Of a DNA stretch of 64,000 nt, positions 21,960 through 34,550 are shown piece after piece. The notes beneath the pieces were generated by a model. The model saw nothing but the letters and a program-made list of their open reading frames with translations, made no database searches and was not told where the DNA came from. The position numbers were made by a program, and so were the translations under genes. The DNA is from Flammula alnicola (Eukaryota > Basidiomycota > Agaricomycetes > Agaricales > Strophariaceae): positions 124,001-188,000 of the forward strand of contig JADNRV010000007.1 in assembly GCA_015499995.1 (NCBI GenBank), written 5' to 3'. Within the stretch, counting starts at the first letter, position 1. Every line of letters begins with the position of its first letter.

Positions 21960-22769
21960 TTACTTCTTCTTTGCGGCTTCCTCTTCCTCTTTCTATCGGA
22001 ATCAGAAAAGAAAAGGTTAAACATGACGAGATGGATGTCTGCATCGAATCTTACCTTGGCAGCCCGAGCCTTGCGTGCACCCTCGTGTCGTTGGTTCGCG
22101 CGAGCAACGCGGAGAGTCCTGAATGCCTTGAACTCCTTTTCTGCGTCGGTGATTTTGCGGGGAGGTTCGGCGGGGAAGGCGTCGGGCAGCGCGACGGGGG
22201 CACGGGTGGTAGCAGCCTTGAGGTCTTCCGCCTATTATCTCCCTTTAGCAAACAAAAAAAGAAAAACCTACGAGTCATAACGAAAATACGCACTGATGAG
22301 TCGCCCTTCTTGGGCTTGCCAGCCTTGCGAGGGAAGACGATCAAGCGGGCCTTGTATGCCTGCAATCGCTCCACGTTGATTTTCTTGCCCTCCTCGCTCA
22401 GATTTCTCCTCCTGTGGTCAACCACGATTCCGACACCCCGAGCCTCCTTCCTTCCAATACCAGCCTCCTTGAGCTCAGCGTGGGTGAATCCACGGCCTTC
22501 GCGCACTTTGCGGTTGTAGCGAACGGTTTGGGCACGGACGGCAGGGCGGAGGAGAGTGAGAGGGCGGATGCCGAGTGTAGCGGCCTTGGTCTTGCGCGCA
22601 GTCCTTCTGCGGAGCTTGCGGCCTGGCTGGTCGAACCAGGTGCGCACACGGCGCTGCCAGTCCTTCCGGAAATGGTTGGCGTGGAGGACTGGGTTGGGAG
22701 TTGTTTAGAGATACGTTCAAGACCAGCGAAAGATACGGGTAAACTCACCGTTATTGTGGGCGAAACCCA
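21960..22769 (-). CDS. RPL13: 60S ribosomal protein L13 (eL13)
   Basis: Structural protein of the large ribosomal subunit. Four exons: 22748-22769, 22294-22688, 22055-22231 and 21960-21992, giving 208 aa (human 211). NHFRKDWQRRVRTWFDQPGR, VRYNRKVREGRGFTHAEL, GIVVDHRRRN and RKAGKPKKGDSS are the family core, and KEFKAFRTLRVARAN lies near the end. The last exon encodes only KEEEEAAKKK. It is intact, with the short first coding exon usual for ribosomal genes. Confidence 0.97.
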
Positions 22770-23825
22770 TGTCTTAATCTGCAGAAGCGATAAAAGGGTG
22801 AGTTGGGAGTCTTGTCGTCGTTGGGAGGAGCGTACCTTGTGTCTTGAAGTCGTCGAGGAGGCCGATGCCAATAATTCTGGTAGGACGCCCCCAATGCAGA
22901 CGGGTGGCTTGCTGGAACTACACAGGACTTCCGGCAATTACCGAAACCCTAACCCCAGAGAAAGCCATTACCATCTCCACGGGCGCTCTGGCGAAAGCGC
23001 TCACGCTCGAATCGCGGCCGAATTTGAAAGGTTGTTCTCCGTTCCATGCAGAATCTTCGTCCTCTGAGTCTTATTCTCTCAGAGGAGGCGATTTACTTGC
23101 GTTAGCTGTTCAAGTTCCCGGTTTATCTGCATAACAATGAACACACTGGCACCTTGTCCCGGGATGATCCCGAGTACGACCACCAAGTTCCAACATGAGG
23201 GTACTGTGGGTATCAAAATGCTAGGAGATTGCTCTGCCTAGTTGTCAGCCGGTGTGCCTCCGTACGATGCCCATGGCCGACCTCCTCCATTCAGTCTTCG
23301 CCTTGCCACACCCGCGCTGTCCCCGATTTGGAAGGATTTTACCTCCTTCTCTTCTTCTCTTGTGCCGCTTCGAACAGACTCGTCGATGTAATCAACCCTC
23401 TTTGCTGCCTTGACCGTTCTAATCGTGTCAGAGGCCCGCAATTCGTAAGTGTCATTCCCGCAAATTGTCGTTGGCCGAGTTTCAGTCTTTTTAGCCACCA
23501 CCCACTCCATTCTTCATTGCACCCTCCGTTGACAGTATCTTGACAAGTCGGCGATTGGTATCATCCTTTGCTTTTGGTATTTTTCAATCCTCGTGATTGT
23601 ACCAGAATGGGCAAGCTATGCACTATGTCATCGCCGATGCTGGCCATTATTGGCATGCTTTGCTTTGGAGATATTTCCTTCAATCTGCATTTGCCCTGAA
23701 AATAAATTAACCATGCTCATTACGTCCCCTTTTTGCTTGTTTTTGCAGTATATGAAACTCATGACAGTTATCGCCATCGCGCCCTGTTTTTAGCTCTTGC
23801 TTATCCCCCAATTCCTGGGTACTCC
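22770..23825. other. Intergenic region between RPL13 and the MetE-like gene
   Basis: About 1 kb of divergent upstream sequence. Open frames here (for example 22844-23134) are shadows or short. No repeat or RNA gene seen. Confidence 0.4.
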
Positions 23826-25733
23826 ATGTCCCCCTCTATGCACTGTAGACCACCGTTCCGTGCAGAGCACGTCGGCTCACTCCTTCGACCCCAGCAGCTG
23901 TACGAGAAGCGCCAGGAACTCGAGGCCGACGAATGCGACCCAGATGATCTGAAGCCCGTTGAGGACGAAGCCATAAAGCATGTGCTTAAGCTTCAGCAAG
24001 ACGTGGGCATCAAGACCATCACGGATGGAGAGTTGCGAAGGTTGGCTCTACTTCATAAATTCCTTTTGTCTGCATGTCTTCACCGCGTCGACGCTCTCTC
24101 TCAAAAAACTTAGGGGCTACTTTTTCGAGGGCATATTCGACAAGCTCGAGGGCATGACATATCTTCCCAACCGTAGGTCCTGCGTTCCCCTCCTCGGACT
24201 GGCGCTTATCTTTGATTAGGTCCCATCGCCACATTCAAAGTAAAGCATTATGAGAATCCCACGGTAGTTTCACGCAGTGTGCTGAATGCGTACCTCCACA
24301 GCCGTACATTCCCCATATTGCTCTGATGTACGCAGCGGGAATTCAAGAGGCTGAGACGGTCTTCTGTAGCGTGAGACTCAATTCTTCATTGTCTCGTTGA
24401 AGCAGAACAATAAGCTGTCTATTCAAATCTTCAGGGGAAAATCAAACGGACTCGTCCATTTCACGTCGACGAATTCGGATATTTGAAGTCACTTGTTCCT
24501 CCCGAAGTATGTCCTCTTTTCCCATGACTGTTTTAGCATGTTGATAGGTATGTTTATCGTTTGCCATCTTAGGATGTGAAGTATATCAAGGTCACCATGT
24601 GTTCGCCGTCATGGTTCCATCAACGCCATGGATCTGACTTAACATATGACTTGTCGGTGTATAAGAACGACGGTGAGTGCAAAAAGCTTCTCCATTTACG
24701 TGACCTGAAGCCGGCTTTTTCGCACCCCGAAAGATGACTATTTCGACGACATGGGCAAAGCCTATCGAGAAGAGATCAAAGAATTGTATCAGTTGGGATG
24801 TCGTAAGTGTTACCCGCTCCCGTCGCTTTTCTCAAAGACGCTCAAGGTTAGTGTTATATTCCAAAGGTCACATTCAAATCGACGACCCTACGTTCTGCTA
24901 TTTCTGCGACGAGGAAATGATTGCCGGCATGGAAAAAGCTGGAGTCAATCATGAAGCGCTGTTTGATACATATATCCGTGCTATCAACGTCATAACGGAG
25001 GGACGTCCAAACGACTTGACCATCAGCGTGCATATGTGTCGTGGAAACTACAAGGTAGGTCCATTTGACTTCAACGAGGCTTTGGATTGACATCATGTTC
25101 AGGGCGGCGTCTATTTCTCGGAAGGGGGTTACGAGCGAATAGCAATCAAGCTCTTCAACATCCTCGATGTTGATGTCTTCTATGCAAGTACTTAGATTCC
25201 ACATTGATCATGACATTAACTTACGATTCTCCCTTGACAGCTGGAGTATGACACACATCGTGCGGGAGACTTTACGCCGCTGAAGCATCTACCTCTTGAC
25301 AAGGTAGCTGTCCTCGGCCTTGTGACAACGAAGAACCCTAAGGTACGTTTCTCTTCTATACGCCATCGTTGTCTCACATTAATCGACTCTGCGACAGCTG
25401 GAATCAGTTGAAGAGCTCAAGATGCGAGTAAACGAGGCGGCAGAAGTTTTATGTCAAGGAAGCCCGAAACGTTCCAAGGAAGTTGCGCTGAACCAGTGAG
25501 TAACCGTAAATTCAAGCATCGCGATCAGCCCATGGACAATTCCGCAGACTGTGCATCAGCACGCAGTGTGGTTTCGCCTCGGTGTGGGAGGGAAATCCGG
25601 TCACTGAGGAAGTATGAAGTCGGTTATCAAACTTGATTATCTGTGCCCTCATCATTTCTTTCAGGACCAAAGGAAGAAGCTCGCGCTCCTCGTGGAAGCA
25701 GCGAAACAAATCTGGCCAGAGGAAACTGCCTGA
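23826..25733 (+). CDS. MetE C-terminal-like (cobalamin-independent) zinc methyltransferase
   Basis: About nine exons. The start is MSPSMHCRPPFRAEHVGSLL (23826, or the in-frame ATG at 23838) and the stop is at 25731-25733. AEHVGSLLRP, ITDGELRR, IQIDDPTFCYF and GRPNDLTISVHMCRGN follow the single-barrel MetE-C/YxjG family. Zinc ligands are visible: His and Cys in HMCRGN, Glu in LEYDTHRAG and Cys in STQCGFAS. By family it moves a methyl group to a thiol such as homocysteine; the donor is unknown and the N-terminal half of true MetE is missing. The intron at 25184-25240 uses a GC donor (GCAAGT). Confidence 0.85.
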
Positions 25734-28700
25734 CCCCTCGATGTGCCCTCTGCGAACATTCTATCTATGCTAAATTTGGAAAGTTATTTAGTACGCCACA
25801 ATTTTGCCACAATTTAATGGAGATTTCCCCGGGCTTTGATTTCTTCGGTTTTTATGCGAATGTTTATCTTTATATAATCTTTCGAATTATATTTTCTATA
25901 ATGAATTACCAGCATCATCCGGGTACTCCTTCGGTTATTTCGATTAAGTCATAAGTCATTAGAATCGCTAAGATTTAAGGATCGGCTTAAATCCTGTTAA
26001 ATCATAGATCAGGATCTGTGTGATGTGACCAGGGTTCGACGCGCTAAGCGAGCCTAAGCGAGCGCGAAGCGATGAACCACGGCCGGTAACTCGGATTAGG
26101 CTGGCAAAGGTCAGCAGGATGAGTGCGAGGACTTCATCGAGGTTTCTGAGGTAGATTATACGAGAAAATCAATTATAATTCAATTGTAATTAGTTTTAAA
26201 TGTGAAATAAGAAGTAGACATGGAAAAAAATTATACTTTCAAGTGCAAAAGGTCAGAATCTATGAGTGTCATGCCAGGGTTTCTATTAAATTACTTAGAT
26301 GTAGACTACACCATCTACACAGGCTTAATTAATTTTTTAAGTTGGGTAACAAGGGAGATTCAGCCTCTACATACAAGGGAGATTCAGCCTCTACATACTG
26401 CAGAATGTAAAGGCCCGCTGCAAAATAGACAGAAAGCCGTAATAACTTGGAGCGCCGTGCAGTGCGCGGGATATTTACGACAGTGCGTGGGATATTCGTG
26501 AGAGACTGAACTGGCTCGAAATCAGCATCAAGGGTGAGCAAAGTAAGGGTCTGATGCTGGCAACAAAAAGCAGGCTGGCTTTTTTCCGAGCCCCACGCTC
26601 CGTGTTCCGTGTGTTCCGTGGGTGATCCGCCTTAAATCGTGTTAAATCGTGTTAAATTCAACGAGATAACTGCTTTACCCGCCATAATCGTCACTTTCCT
26701 GAAATTTCCTTAAATTCAACCCTCGGGATGTGTCTAACCATGTCCGGACATGCGAAATCGGCCTCGGAGAGCTCAAAATTAAATTAAGCACATGTATTTA
26801 CACCCAACTACCTATTTTACAGGAGGGAGCGGTGAGGGGAGGGAGGCGCAGGGAGGGAGCGTCCACGGAGCGTCCACCTGCGAGCCAGCCCACGGAGGTA
26901 AAGAGCGCGCGTCAGCGCGCCCGCTCCGCCCGAGGCCGAGAGGGTGACGGAACGTGATGTGATGGGGCCAGCCGAGACATGCCGACGATCGCGATCAAAG
27001 ATGACATCAAATGATGTGACCGCTAGCCCTTATAAGGCAAGGGCCCGGTCCAGGCCCTTAAATCTCTCGACATAAGTATTATCATTATTACGCATTTTGT
27101 TTTGTCGGCAATTGCCGCGGAAGAGAGTAGGTTCACTCGTTCACTCCATGTGTTATCTCAAACCATAATCTATATTCTGAATAGCCGACTTTTTACAATC
27201 TTTCTCATCCGTAGGACTGTTAAACTTGGACCTGAACTGGCGGACTCGGGAGTTGGCTAGGGCTAAATGCAGCGCAGCTTGAGAATGGGGTTGACCCCAC
27301 CGCGATGGGTGAACATCGCGACTATTTAGCTTACCTTCTCTCGCAGAGCAAGAGGTCACGATGCGAACATCCAGATTCAGTCACCTTTCAATCCTTTGAC
27401 CAATCCAGAAGAAAGTGGGAGCTAGAAGATTGGCGAAGGTCGTGGAGAGGGAAATCCCATCGCCCGCGCTGCAGGCAGACGGGTAACTTCTTTAGTACCG
27501 TCTTTTTGAGTCCGAGTCTGCCCGCCTGACTTCTTTTGTAACCCCTCTCAGATCTCAGGGCTACGCGGACGATGCTGAGGCTGATCTTCCTCTTGACGTT
27601 GATGATCACGGACTACCCGCGTCAATGGTGCCGACTATCCTAGGCGGATTTCTCGAGGCTCCGACTGCTTATCTGCCCGAATCTGCTCCCGAGGGCTTTG
27701 AAACCTATTAGTATCTGCATTCTTGAATCTTCTGGTTCTTCTGCGACGCCGGGGTCATGTGCCTCAAAGTCGGCTGCCAGTGATTCTGAATTGGACACTG
27801 TCACCAACATTCTAGACTATAGTACACGGTGACGAGGGCAATGCCATTCGTACGTGTATCTTTGAGATGTCACAGTCTATTCAGATTTGTGGTTCTATAT
27901 GTATATGTAGTCTCCTGGGCGTCACCAGGCGAGTTTACCTTCCCAGGTTGTTCCTAGTGTGCCTGTCACCCTTTGCGCCTCGCGAGTTCTTGGATCTATA
28001 GCTGGATCTTCTTCTCAAGTACCTCGAACCAGGAACATTGCCTCAAATCTGTTATTTTTATTGAACCTCTGGATTGCAGTAGGCATTCGTCCAAGCCGCC
28101 CTCTACCAGGTCTTCCTCACGCAGTCAATTATCTTCCCTAGTTTATAAATGCTCCAGGACACAACCTGCTCTGGAGAGCAATGATCATTTAGGCACTTAC
28201 GCGGCTCCGAACTTTCTTGGGTCCTCTTTGTCTTCTGGTTCTAGGCTCTCTCTTGGATCGAATGTTGACTCATTCTCGAGATTGCCTTCCTCGCCCGTGA
28301 CACCTTGTTCAATGTCTGAACTTACTTAGCCGGCTAGCCTCGGAGTGTGGCTCTTCCGATTACCAATGGACCTATAACCTCGGCCAAACCTCGATACATT
28401 GGGTCTTCTGCAAAGGGTTTAGAGCCAGAAGTTCAAAATTCTGCTGCCTCTGGGATTATCCCAGCAAATCCGTCTCACCATTATCTATGGAACATGCTAG
28501 GGACGTGCCTGTGTCGACAGAACAGTCCTGGGCCAGGTAACGTATTCCAAAACGGCTTTATACCACGAGGAATGAATACTCGTCCGACGCGTGTAAATTA
28601 TCCGAGGAGTTCTGTCGAGGAAACCCGACCTGTGCCACAACTCAAGCCTGGCGGTCCCGACCAAACTCCGATTGTAAGCTGCTAGTTCCAAAAGGTCGCA

Positions 28701-29541
28701 CTAGAAGTCATGGAGCTTCCAAGGTTGATTCATCCTGACAGTTTTTCTTCGAACGCGTCAAGGACTCGCGGAACAGCAATTACTCGTGTACAAGTTCCGA
28801 CTGTTGTCTTGCAAAATATGACCGAGGACGTGAACAATACAAGCCTGAATGCGCATGCTTCTGTTCCAGCGGCGCACCACACGACCGTCCACGCACTTAG
28901 CCCCGCACCCATAATCAGTCAGTATAAGGGAGCGAAGGTCCTGACAGAGCGAAATCTACACATTTCAAAGGCGACGGAGCTGTGTAAATAATCCCTTTGC
29001 ACAGCCCTACACTCTAATGCATCAACGGAATGCAAATTGCAATAACGACATGACGACATGCTCAGATACGCCATTAGGCTCGCACTACGGGATCATTTTC
29101 CACCAGTTTCGAGGTCTCCGCTTAGATTTGCGATTCATTACACAGTCGTCCATAGTCCAGGGACATCCATACTGCCTATAGTACTCACAACGCGGCTGCC
29201 GAAGTTGAACATTGAATATTGAATCCCGATGCTGGACGTATGAGGTTGGCTTTGAAATGGAGTTCAAGAAGACTCTGGGTCCTTACTTTGGCATGATAAA
29301 TTATCTCCTCTGTTTATCGCATTATCAAATGAAAGCATCATGTGTGATTTGTGGGTTGACCTTGTCAGAATGTGGGGAGTGTGGGTCCTGGGAGGCGATG
29401 CGTGGTCCTGATGGTCGCCAAGAGGGGATTTTGTTACGTAATCTTATGAATTGAGGGTGAGCCCACGACTGTTCCGTGTCTGTTCTCCACAAGACTTTCT
29501 TTTTCTCTGTTCCCTTCTTTTTGTCGATCTTTACCTTTAAA
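25734..29541. other. Gene-poor, repeat-like region with unassigned open frames
   Basis: The composition changes. 25.8-26.8 kb is AT-rich with repeated TTAAATC(G/C)TGTTAAAT-type motifs, 26820-26960 is strongly GC-rich, and a CTTATAAGG box lies near 27031. This resembles an LTR or non-autonomous element, but I found no paired terminal repeat, primer site, gag or pol. Unsupported open frames at about 27305-27529, 27545-27712, 28166-28330, 28347-28685 and 28710-28990 on the plus strand are Ser/Pro-rich or featureless. They may be exons of one unknown gene or debris. Confidence 0.4.
26349..26396. repeat. 24-bp tandem duplication
   Basis: Two perfect adjacent copies (26349-26372 and 26373-26396) beginning ACAAGGGAGATTCAGCC, within the repeat-like region. 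Confidence 0.95.
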
Positions 29542-31395
29542 ATGGCGGCCCTTCTCCACTTTTTGGCTGCTGTCCTCTCTTTTTTCTTCGCATTTCCTAC
29601 GGTCGATGCCTTCACTTTCTCCTTTGGTAGTACGCCCTCACAATGTGACAACCTTCCTCTGACATGGACAGGTATGTCTTCTGCTCCTTATCTCGAACAT
29701 ATCTCATCTATAGTTTTCCAGGAGGAACACCGCCCTTCCAGCTGCTCATCGTCCCTGTAAGTAGTCGACGAGCTATGTATAGTCCCGCGACATTCGTCTG
29801 AAAACCCCTTCCAGATTTTTGGGACGCCTCGAAACGTTTCAATACCCTCATCAGCATTCAGCAATGGCCAAGGCTCTTACCCTCTTCAAATACCTCTGCC
29901 CAAAGGCCAGCAAATGGTGCTCACGATGTCGGACGCGACGGGATTTAATGCGGGAGGAACGTCAAATGTATTGACTGTACAGGCTTCGCAGGGAGGATCA
30001 TGTAACACAACCGATCCTGGTCAGTCAAACAAACGACTCGGAAGCTCTATCATCCCTAATTGCTGTCTTCGTAGGCGTTGCGTTTTCATTTCAGCTGAAT
30101 GATGCTCTGCAGCAATGCAGGTATGCATTACGTTGTTTGCCAAAAAAAATCTTCTCTCTTACAATCATTTCTAGACCCTTTACATTCAGTGGATACATCG
30201 CTTCGGGTGCAACCCAACCCGTTACGGTAGCGGTAATTTGGGGTTTTCCATCGCTTTCTGTACAGCTTCTAATAAATTGGTTATTTAGGCCATCATTCCT
30301 GGAGGCAATGTACTCACTCTGTTTCCTCCCGTTGGCTCCGATAATTTTTTATGGGATGCTGCAGTAGCTCGTGGGACGTCGATGATCTTCATGATGACCG
30401 ACGCGCAAGGTCGTCCTGGCGGAAGCTCCGACGTAAGAATCGTTAACTCCTCCGACGACAACACCTGCCTCGTGAGCAACTCGCCGTCCTCGACAGCAAA
30501 CCCTCCGTCACCCGCAACTACAGCGTCTCCATCGAGCACGTCCTCCTCAGCTACTACTACCCCTTCATCGCCACCTTCGAACGGTTTCTCGATCGCGGCT
30601 ATCGCAGGTACCGTGATCGGCGCTCTGCTCTTCCTTGCCGTTGTCATCACACTCGGTCTCTTCTTCCTCAGAAGGAGGCATGATGCATCGCTCGCAGGAA
30701 ACGGTGGAGATCCGTTTAGGAGGCAGTCGCAAAGAGTGGGCTCGCGGATGGACTTGACTTACGACCCTCCTCCAGGCACTTACGGACTGCAACCTCCGTT
30801 AAACAGTGGTCCTGCTGCGACCCCGTATCCATACTCCCCTGGATTAATCGCCCCACTTGCTTCAAATCCTTTCTTCGACTCTCCTTCTCCATCTCAGCAT
30901 CAGCTCTCCCCTAGTCAATACGATGCATCTACTCAGTATGCAGACAGTCGCTATCAGCTATCTGAGGCAGACCAATATGAGATGCCTTTACAGCCTCAGC
31001 ATCCAGGTCCATATCAATCTCTTCCTCAAATATACCCACCGCCTCCCAATTATCCTCCCTTAAACCGTCCCATGGATCCGTTCAACGCAGCTTCACCTCC
31101 TATGTTACCTGGAACTGAAATCGAGCCATTTACTATGGAAGCATCGACTTCCCGAGACTCCATGTCGACAGCACAGCGCAAGGTTGCCATGGCGGGTGCG
31201 ACGACCTATAAGCCTTCAAGATTTATGGTGCACACCGATGTCGAAGATGTCCTGCCTCCTCCTAACGAGGACGGTGTCATCGAACTTCCTCCACAGTATT
31301 CCGAGCGGCATGGCACTCTCGGAGTCGCCAATCCAACATCACCAGCACCAGGCGCATCGGCCGGCCCTCCCCCTGGTGCCTGGCACTCTTCATGA
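29542..31395 (+). CDS. Secreted-type Ser/Thr-rich single-pass membrane protein
   Basis: About six exons from ATG 29542 to the stop at 31393-31395. A signal peptide (MAALLHFLAAVLSFFFAF) is followed by two related beta-type modules of about 95 residues. The first has CDNLPLTWTGGTPPFQLLIV and FNAGGTSNVL; the second has CRPFTFSG and GRPGGSSDVRIV. A Ser/Thr/Pro stalk (STSSSATTTPSSPPS), one membrane segment (IAAIAGTVIGALLFLAVVIT), the stop-transfer FFLRRRH and a long Pro/Gln/Tyr-rich cytoplasmic tail follow. Such proteins are common in agaricomycetes and plausibly act at the wall or plasma membrane. The function is not established. Confidence 0.8.
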
Positions 31396-31829
31396 CCACG
31401 ATCGACGTAGATATTTATTCGGTCCTCTCGATACCACTTTGTCGATTTCTCGGAAGCGATGTCGGCTCACGACTGCCCCGCCTGGCTTTACAAGTTCCTT
31501 TCTGTGCCTACTGTGTTTTCATACCTACTTATTCTATCTATCGACAGTCTGTATTTCCATGCACTCGTTGCATGTGTTTTTAAATAAACTTGACCGCCCG
31601 CCCACTGCCGCCCACTGTCAGATTGTTTAAATGCTGGCGGCAGACCGTCATGCGTGGATTTTGGAACTCTCGTTTCGACGTTGCCTCTGTGACAAATCGG
31701 GGTTGAACTTTGGTGATAGCATGCCCGCCAAAGGCTTCCTCTTGATGTGTGTGTTACATAATTCCCCTCCATGCGTCATACAGTTTTATTTCGGCCCTGG
31801 AAAAGCAGGCTTTTACTCTGCAACAGACC

Positions 31830-32430
31830 TATTATCGGCATTATCTACTCAAAGAATCCAACACACCAATACTCCTTTCCTGACAGCTGTCTCTGTCCAA
31901 AGAACTCCATAATAGAGCTCGCAACGGAAAGGTCGGTTCCACCTATTGTGGAATATTTTCGAAACCAGTGTCTGATTCGTATGATCCAATAATAGAGCCC
32001 ATCTAATATCTCCACGCGCTACATCGCATTTATCCCGGAGGACGTACTCCTCGAAATCTTTTCTACGTTCTTGCCTGATACCATGGACGAGCTGACACTC
32101 CTTCCCCAGAGATCCTAATCGCCGTCTGTCCCTCGACCTCGAGGAGTTTCCGAGTATCGTTCGTGGACGAAAGCCCAAGTTGGGTTGTCCTTCCATTTTT
32201 CGATTGCCTGGAGACCAGAATATACATTCTCAACTGAGAAAATTTCTTGGTGACTCTCTCACCATTACATAGGAGCGCACAACTTCCACGAAGATTCGGA
32301 TTACAACCCAGACTTTCTGGACTTTATCGAGCATGAGCGTGAAGACGATGACTACGAGCTTTCGACCACTTCGGCGAAGAGAGCGAATCCGGCGACGACT
32401 ACACTGCCGAGGACCTAGAATGGCACTAGC
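31830..32430 (+). pseudogene. F-box gene relic with large internal deletion
   Basis: The 5' flank (TTATCTACTCAAAGAATCCA) and the exon-1-like AATAGAGCTCGCAACGGAAAG are recognisable. So is an F-box segment, IAFIPEDVLLEIFSTFLPDT, near 32022-32082. About 30 bases later it jumps to the C-terminal LDLEEFPSIVRGRKPKLGCP part, with the central LRR region missing, then to the acidic tail (DSDYNPDFLDFIEHERED) and the conserved 3' flank. Frames are broken, so it cannot make the family protein. Confidence 0.85.
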
Positions 32431-33086
32431 ATCGATCGCGTAATGTGCGCAACGTAGAATGCAGATACACAAGGATACCCCATCCCTCGAGTTGTCCGTT
32501 CTTTCGACATCATTATTTTACCAAAGGATGGAACATTTGTGTTGCCACAATGCCCGACTTCTCAGGAATCTCGGGGTACTCAGCCAGGAGGCCATGCCAC
32601 CCTCCGACCTCCCACAGCTCTTCAGCGGCTCCATAGTTGGGTGGTACGAGATTATTGGCGTACCGCTCGGTTCGAATACAGGATTTGTTACCATAAAGGC
32701 ACCGCCCAGAGGATAGAAGCAGACGAACTCTTGGAGTTGCCACCATTATTCGGAGAGGTGGCTCCCATCCCTGCGTTATTGTCTTCCAGTGTACCCGCTG
32801 CCGCGCCATCCGCGGGTGCACCTCCAATGCCAGGGAAGGTGAGGTCACAGCCTTCGGAGACTGAACCAAGGAAGACGACATTGAAGCGCTAAGCAATGAG
32901 TTCGTTAATGAAAACAACATGTGTACAGACTTATAATATTTTTCCCTTTTTAAAAATAGTAAGAAAACAGACCATCAGACTATGGAATTGTTCGCAGAGT
33001 AGGAAGAGAGAAGAAATAACAAACTATATCTAAGAGATACTACACGACACATACGGAGGCTTAAGTTATACAACGACGGATGACTG
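32431..33086. other. Spacer after the F-box relic
   Basis: It begins with the conserved F-box 3' flank. Two opposite open frames (plus 32539-32892, minus 32513-32920) overlap completely and neither has recognisable features, so no gene is called. Confidence 0.35.
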
Positions 33087-34006
33087 CTAAAACGTTCCTT
33101 CCTGTCAATCCGTTGGGCAACACAACGTGTGAAAGTCGTGTTCATAGTTCCAAAGGCGGGCCTGCTTCCTGGGCTGATGGATCATTGCTTATATTTTGTT
33201 TAGCAAAAGCGTCGATCATAGCTTCTTGGTCTTTGCGTCTACGATGCCTCTTCCGTCGGTCTTCCTTGATGAGTCTCTCGATCTTTCGTCGGGCCTTACT
33301 ATGTAGGCGAGGGTCAGATACCGCTTGTTTGCACCTGTAACACGCAAGTTCGATGCTTGCAAGTAAACGTAGAGTCTCCGAGTTGTTCAGCGCCTGAAGA
33401 AGATCAGGGAGATACGATTAGGAGCATTCATGGTTACGAAGAAGCAACATACGTTCAGAGACCAAGATATTACGCGCCCGCTATCGACGCAACTGATAAC
33501 AACAAAGTTCCCCCTCTTTTCCGCTTGAAGATCGGACATCTGTCAAATTATCAAGTAAGCCCGAGTCCAGGCCAGAAAGTAACTTAAGAGAAATGTACTT
33601 CGCTGAAAGTCGCCATCGGTTTCCCGCCATTCAAAGGCCTGACTACTATATGGTTCCATAGCTCATTAGGCAAAGTCGCATATTCAAGCGAGTTCGAGGA
33701 CGTACCAACGCGAGAGGAGTGCCCTGTCACCTCTTGTATTACCACACCTCTACCTTGGTATGCCCAAGTATCCTTTCCGGGAGTACGCACATGAACCTTG
33801 ACCTGAATTTCTCGAAAGTTATCTCGGACGACGGTAGGTGCAGGAACGTGAGGAGCTGTGGGTCGCATGAGCAAATCTACCCGACTAACAAGGATACCAC
33901 GAGAATACTTACATTGAACCACATGCATATCTGTCTGAGAATAGTGCTCCTGGTTGGAAGTCGCAGCACCGGGCACACCGTCAATGTCCATAGTCTCGTC
34001 TTTCAT
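33087..34006 (-). CDS. Unknown conserved-looking multi-exon protein
   Basis: The reading runs from MKDETMDIDG (ATG at 34006, possibly preceded by another exon) to the stop at 33087-33089. Good signals join QYLLMRP, the core KVHVRTPGKDTWAYQGRG, then VVRPLNGGKPMATFSE, DLQAEKRGNFVVISC and ETLRLLASIELACYRCKQAV. The end is basic (KARRKIERLIKEDRRKRHRR). The TW.Y.GRG core resembles a small beta domain, perhaps PH- or Ran-binding-like; I cannot name the family. The basic helix suggests a nuclear or RNA-linked role. Confidence 0.6.
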
Positions 34007-34550
34007 CTGTGGCACAAACCGACAAGTTGGTAGTCAGCTTGAGTTCTTGCGTATGATATCCAAGGCAGCCATTGCTGACGAGAAACACCCACCGTTTTCT
34101 CGGCGCAAATTCAAATATTCCGCAAAGGCGCCTAGAAGGCTAAGAGGACAATGTCGTTACAGTTGAAGAGGACGAGTTGACTTTCAAGTCACGGTTCACA
34201 TCGCGAAGCCAATTAGGCATCACGTGCTCTCTCTGTCTATTTTCAGCTGGCGATCATTGTCTCCGTCGATGGCTAAATAGCCACTTTCAAGAACCAAATG
34301 GTTCAGGGAAAGTCCGAAACACAAACCTCAAAGATGCGAAAAATCCAATATACAACGGGACAACGACAACGACTGGTCCTTAGAAACAATACCATACAGT
34401 TGTTCTTTTATATCGCATTTCTTTGTCAATTTTGGCTTATGTTCGAGTAATTCACGTCTTTTGTTGGACCTTCTCCTCGCATATAAAAAGAGCAAGAGTA
34501 GACAAGTTTAATTCATCTCCTGAAAAAGTCTGCCACTCAATTACCATACG

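Noticed and set aside
26017..27145. LTR of a retrotransposon
   Set aside because: TG-like start, CTTATAAGG box and composition are suggestive, but no second copy, target duplication, primer site or pol was found in the window.
33318..33362. tRNA-like B-box (AAGTTCGATGCTT)
   Set aside because: Lies in an exon/intron of the minus-strand gene and no cloverleaf partner arms could be formed.
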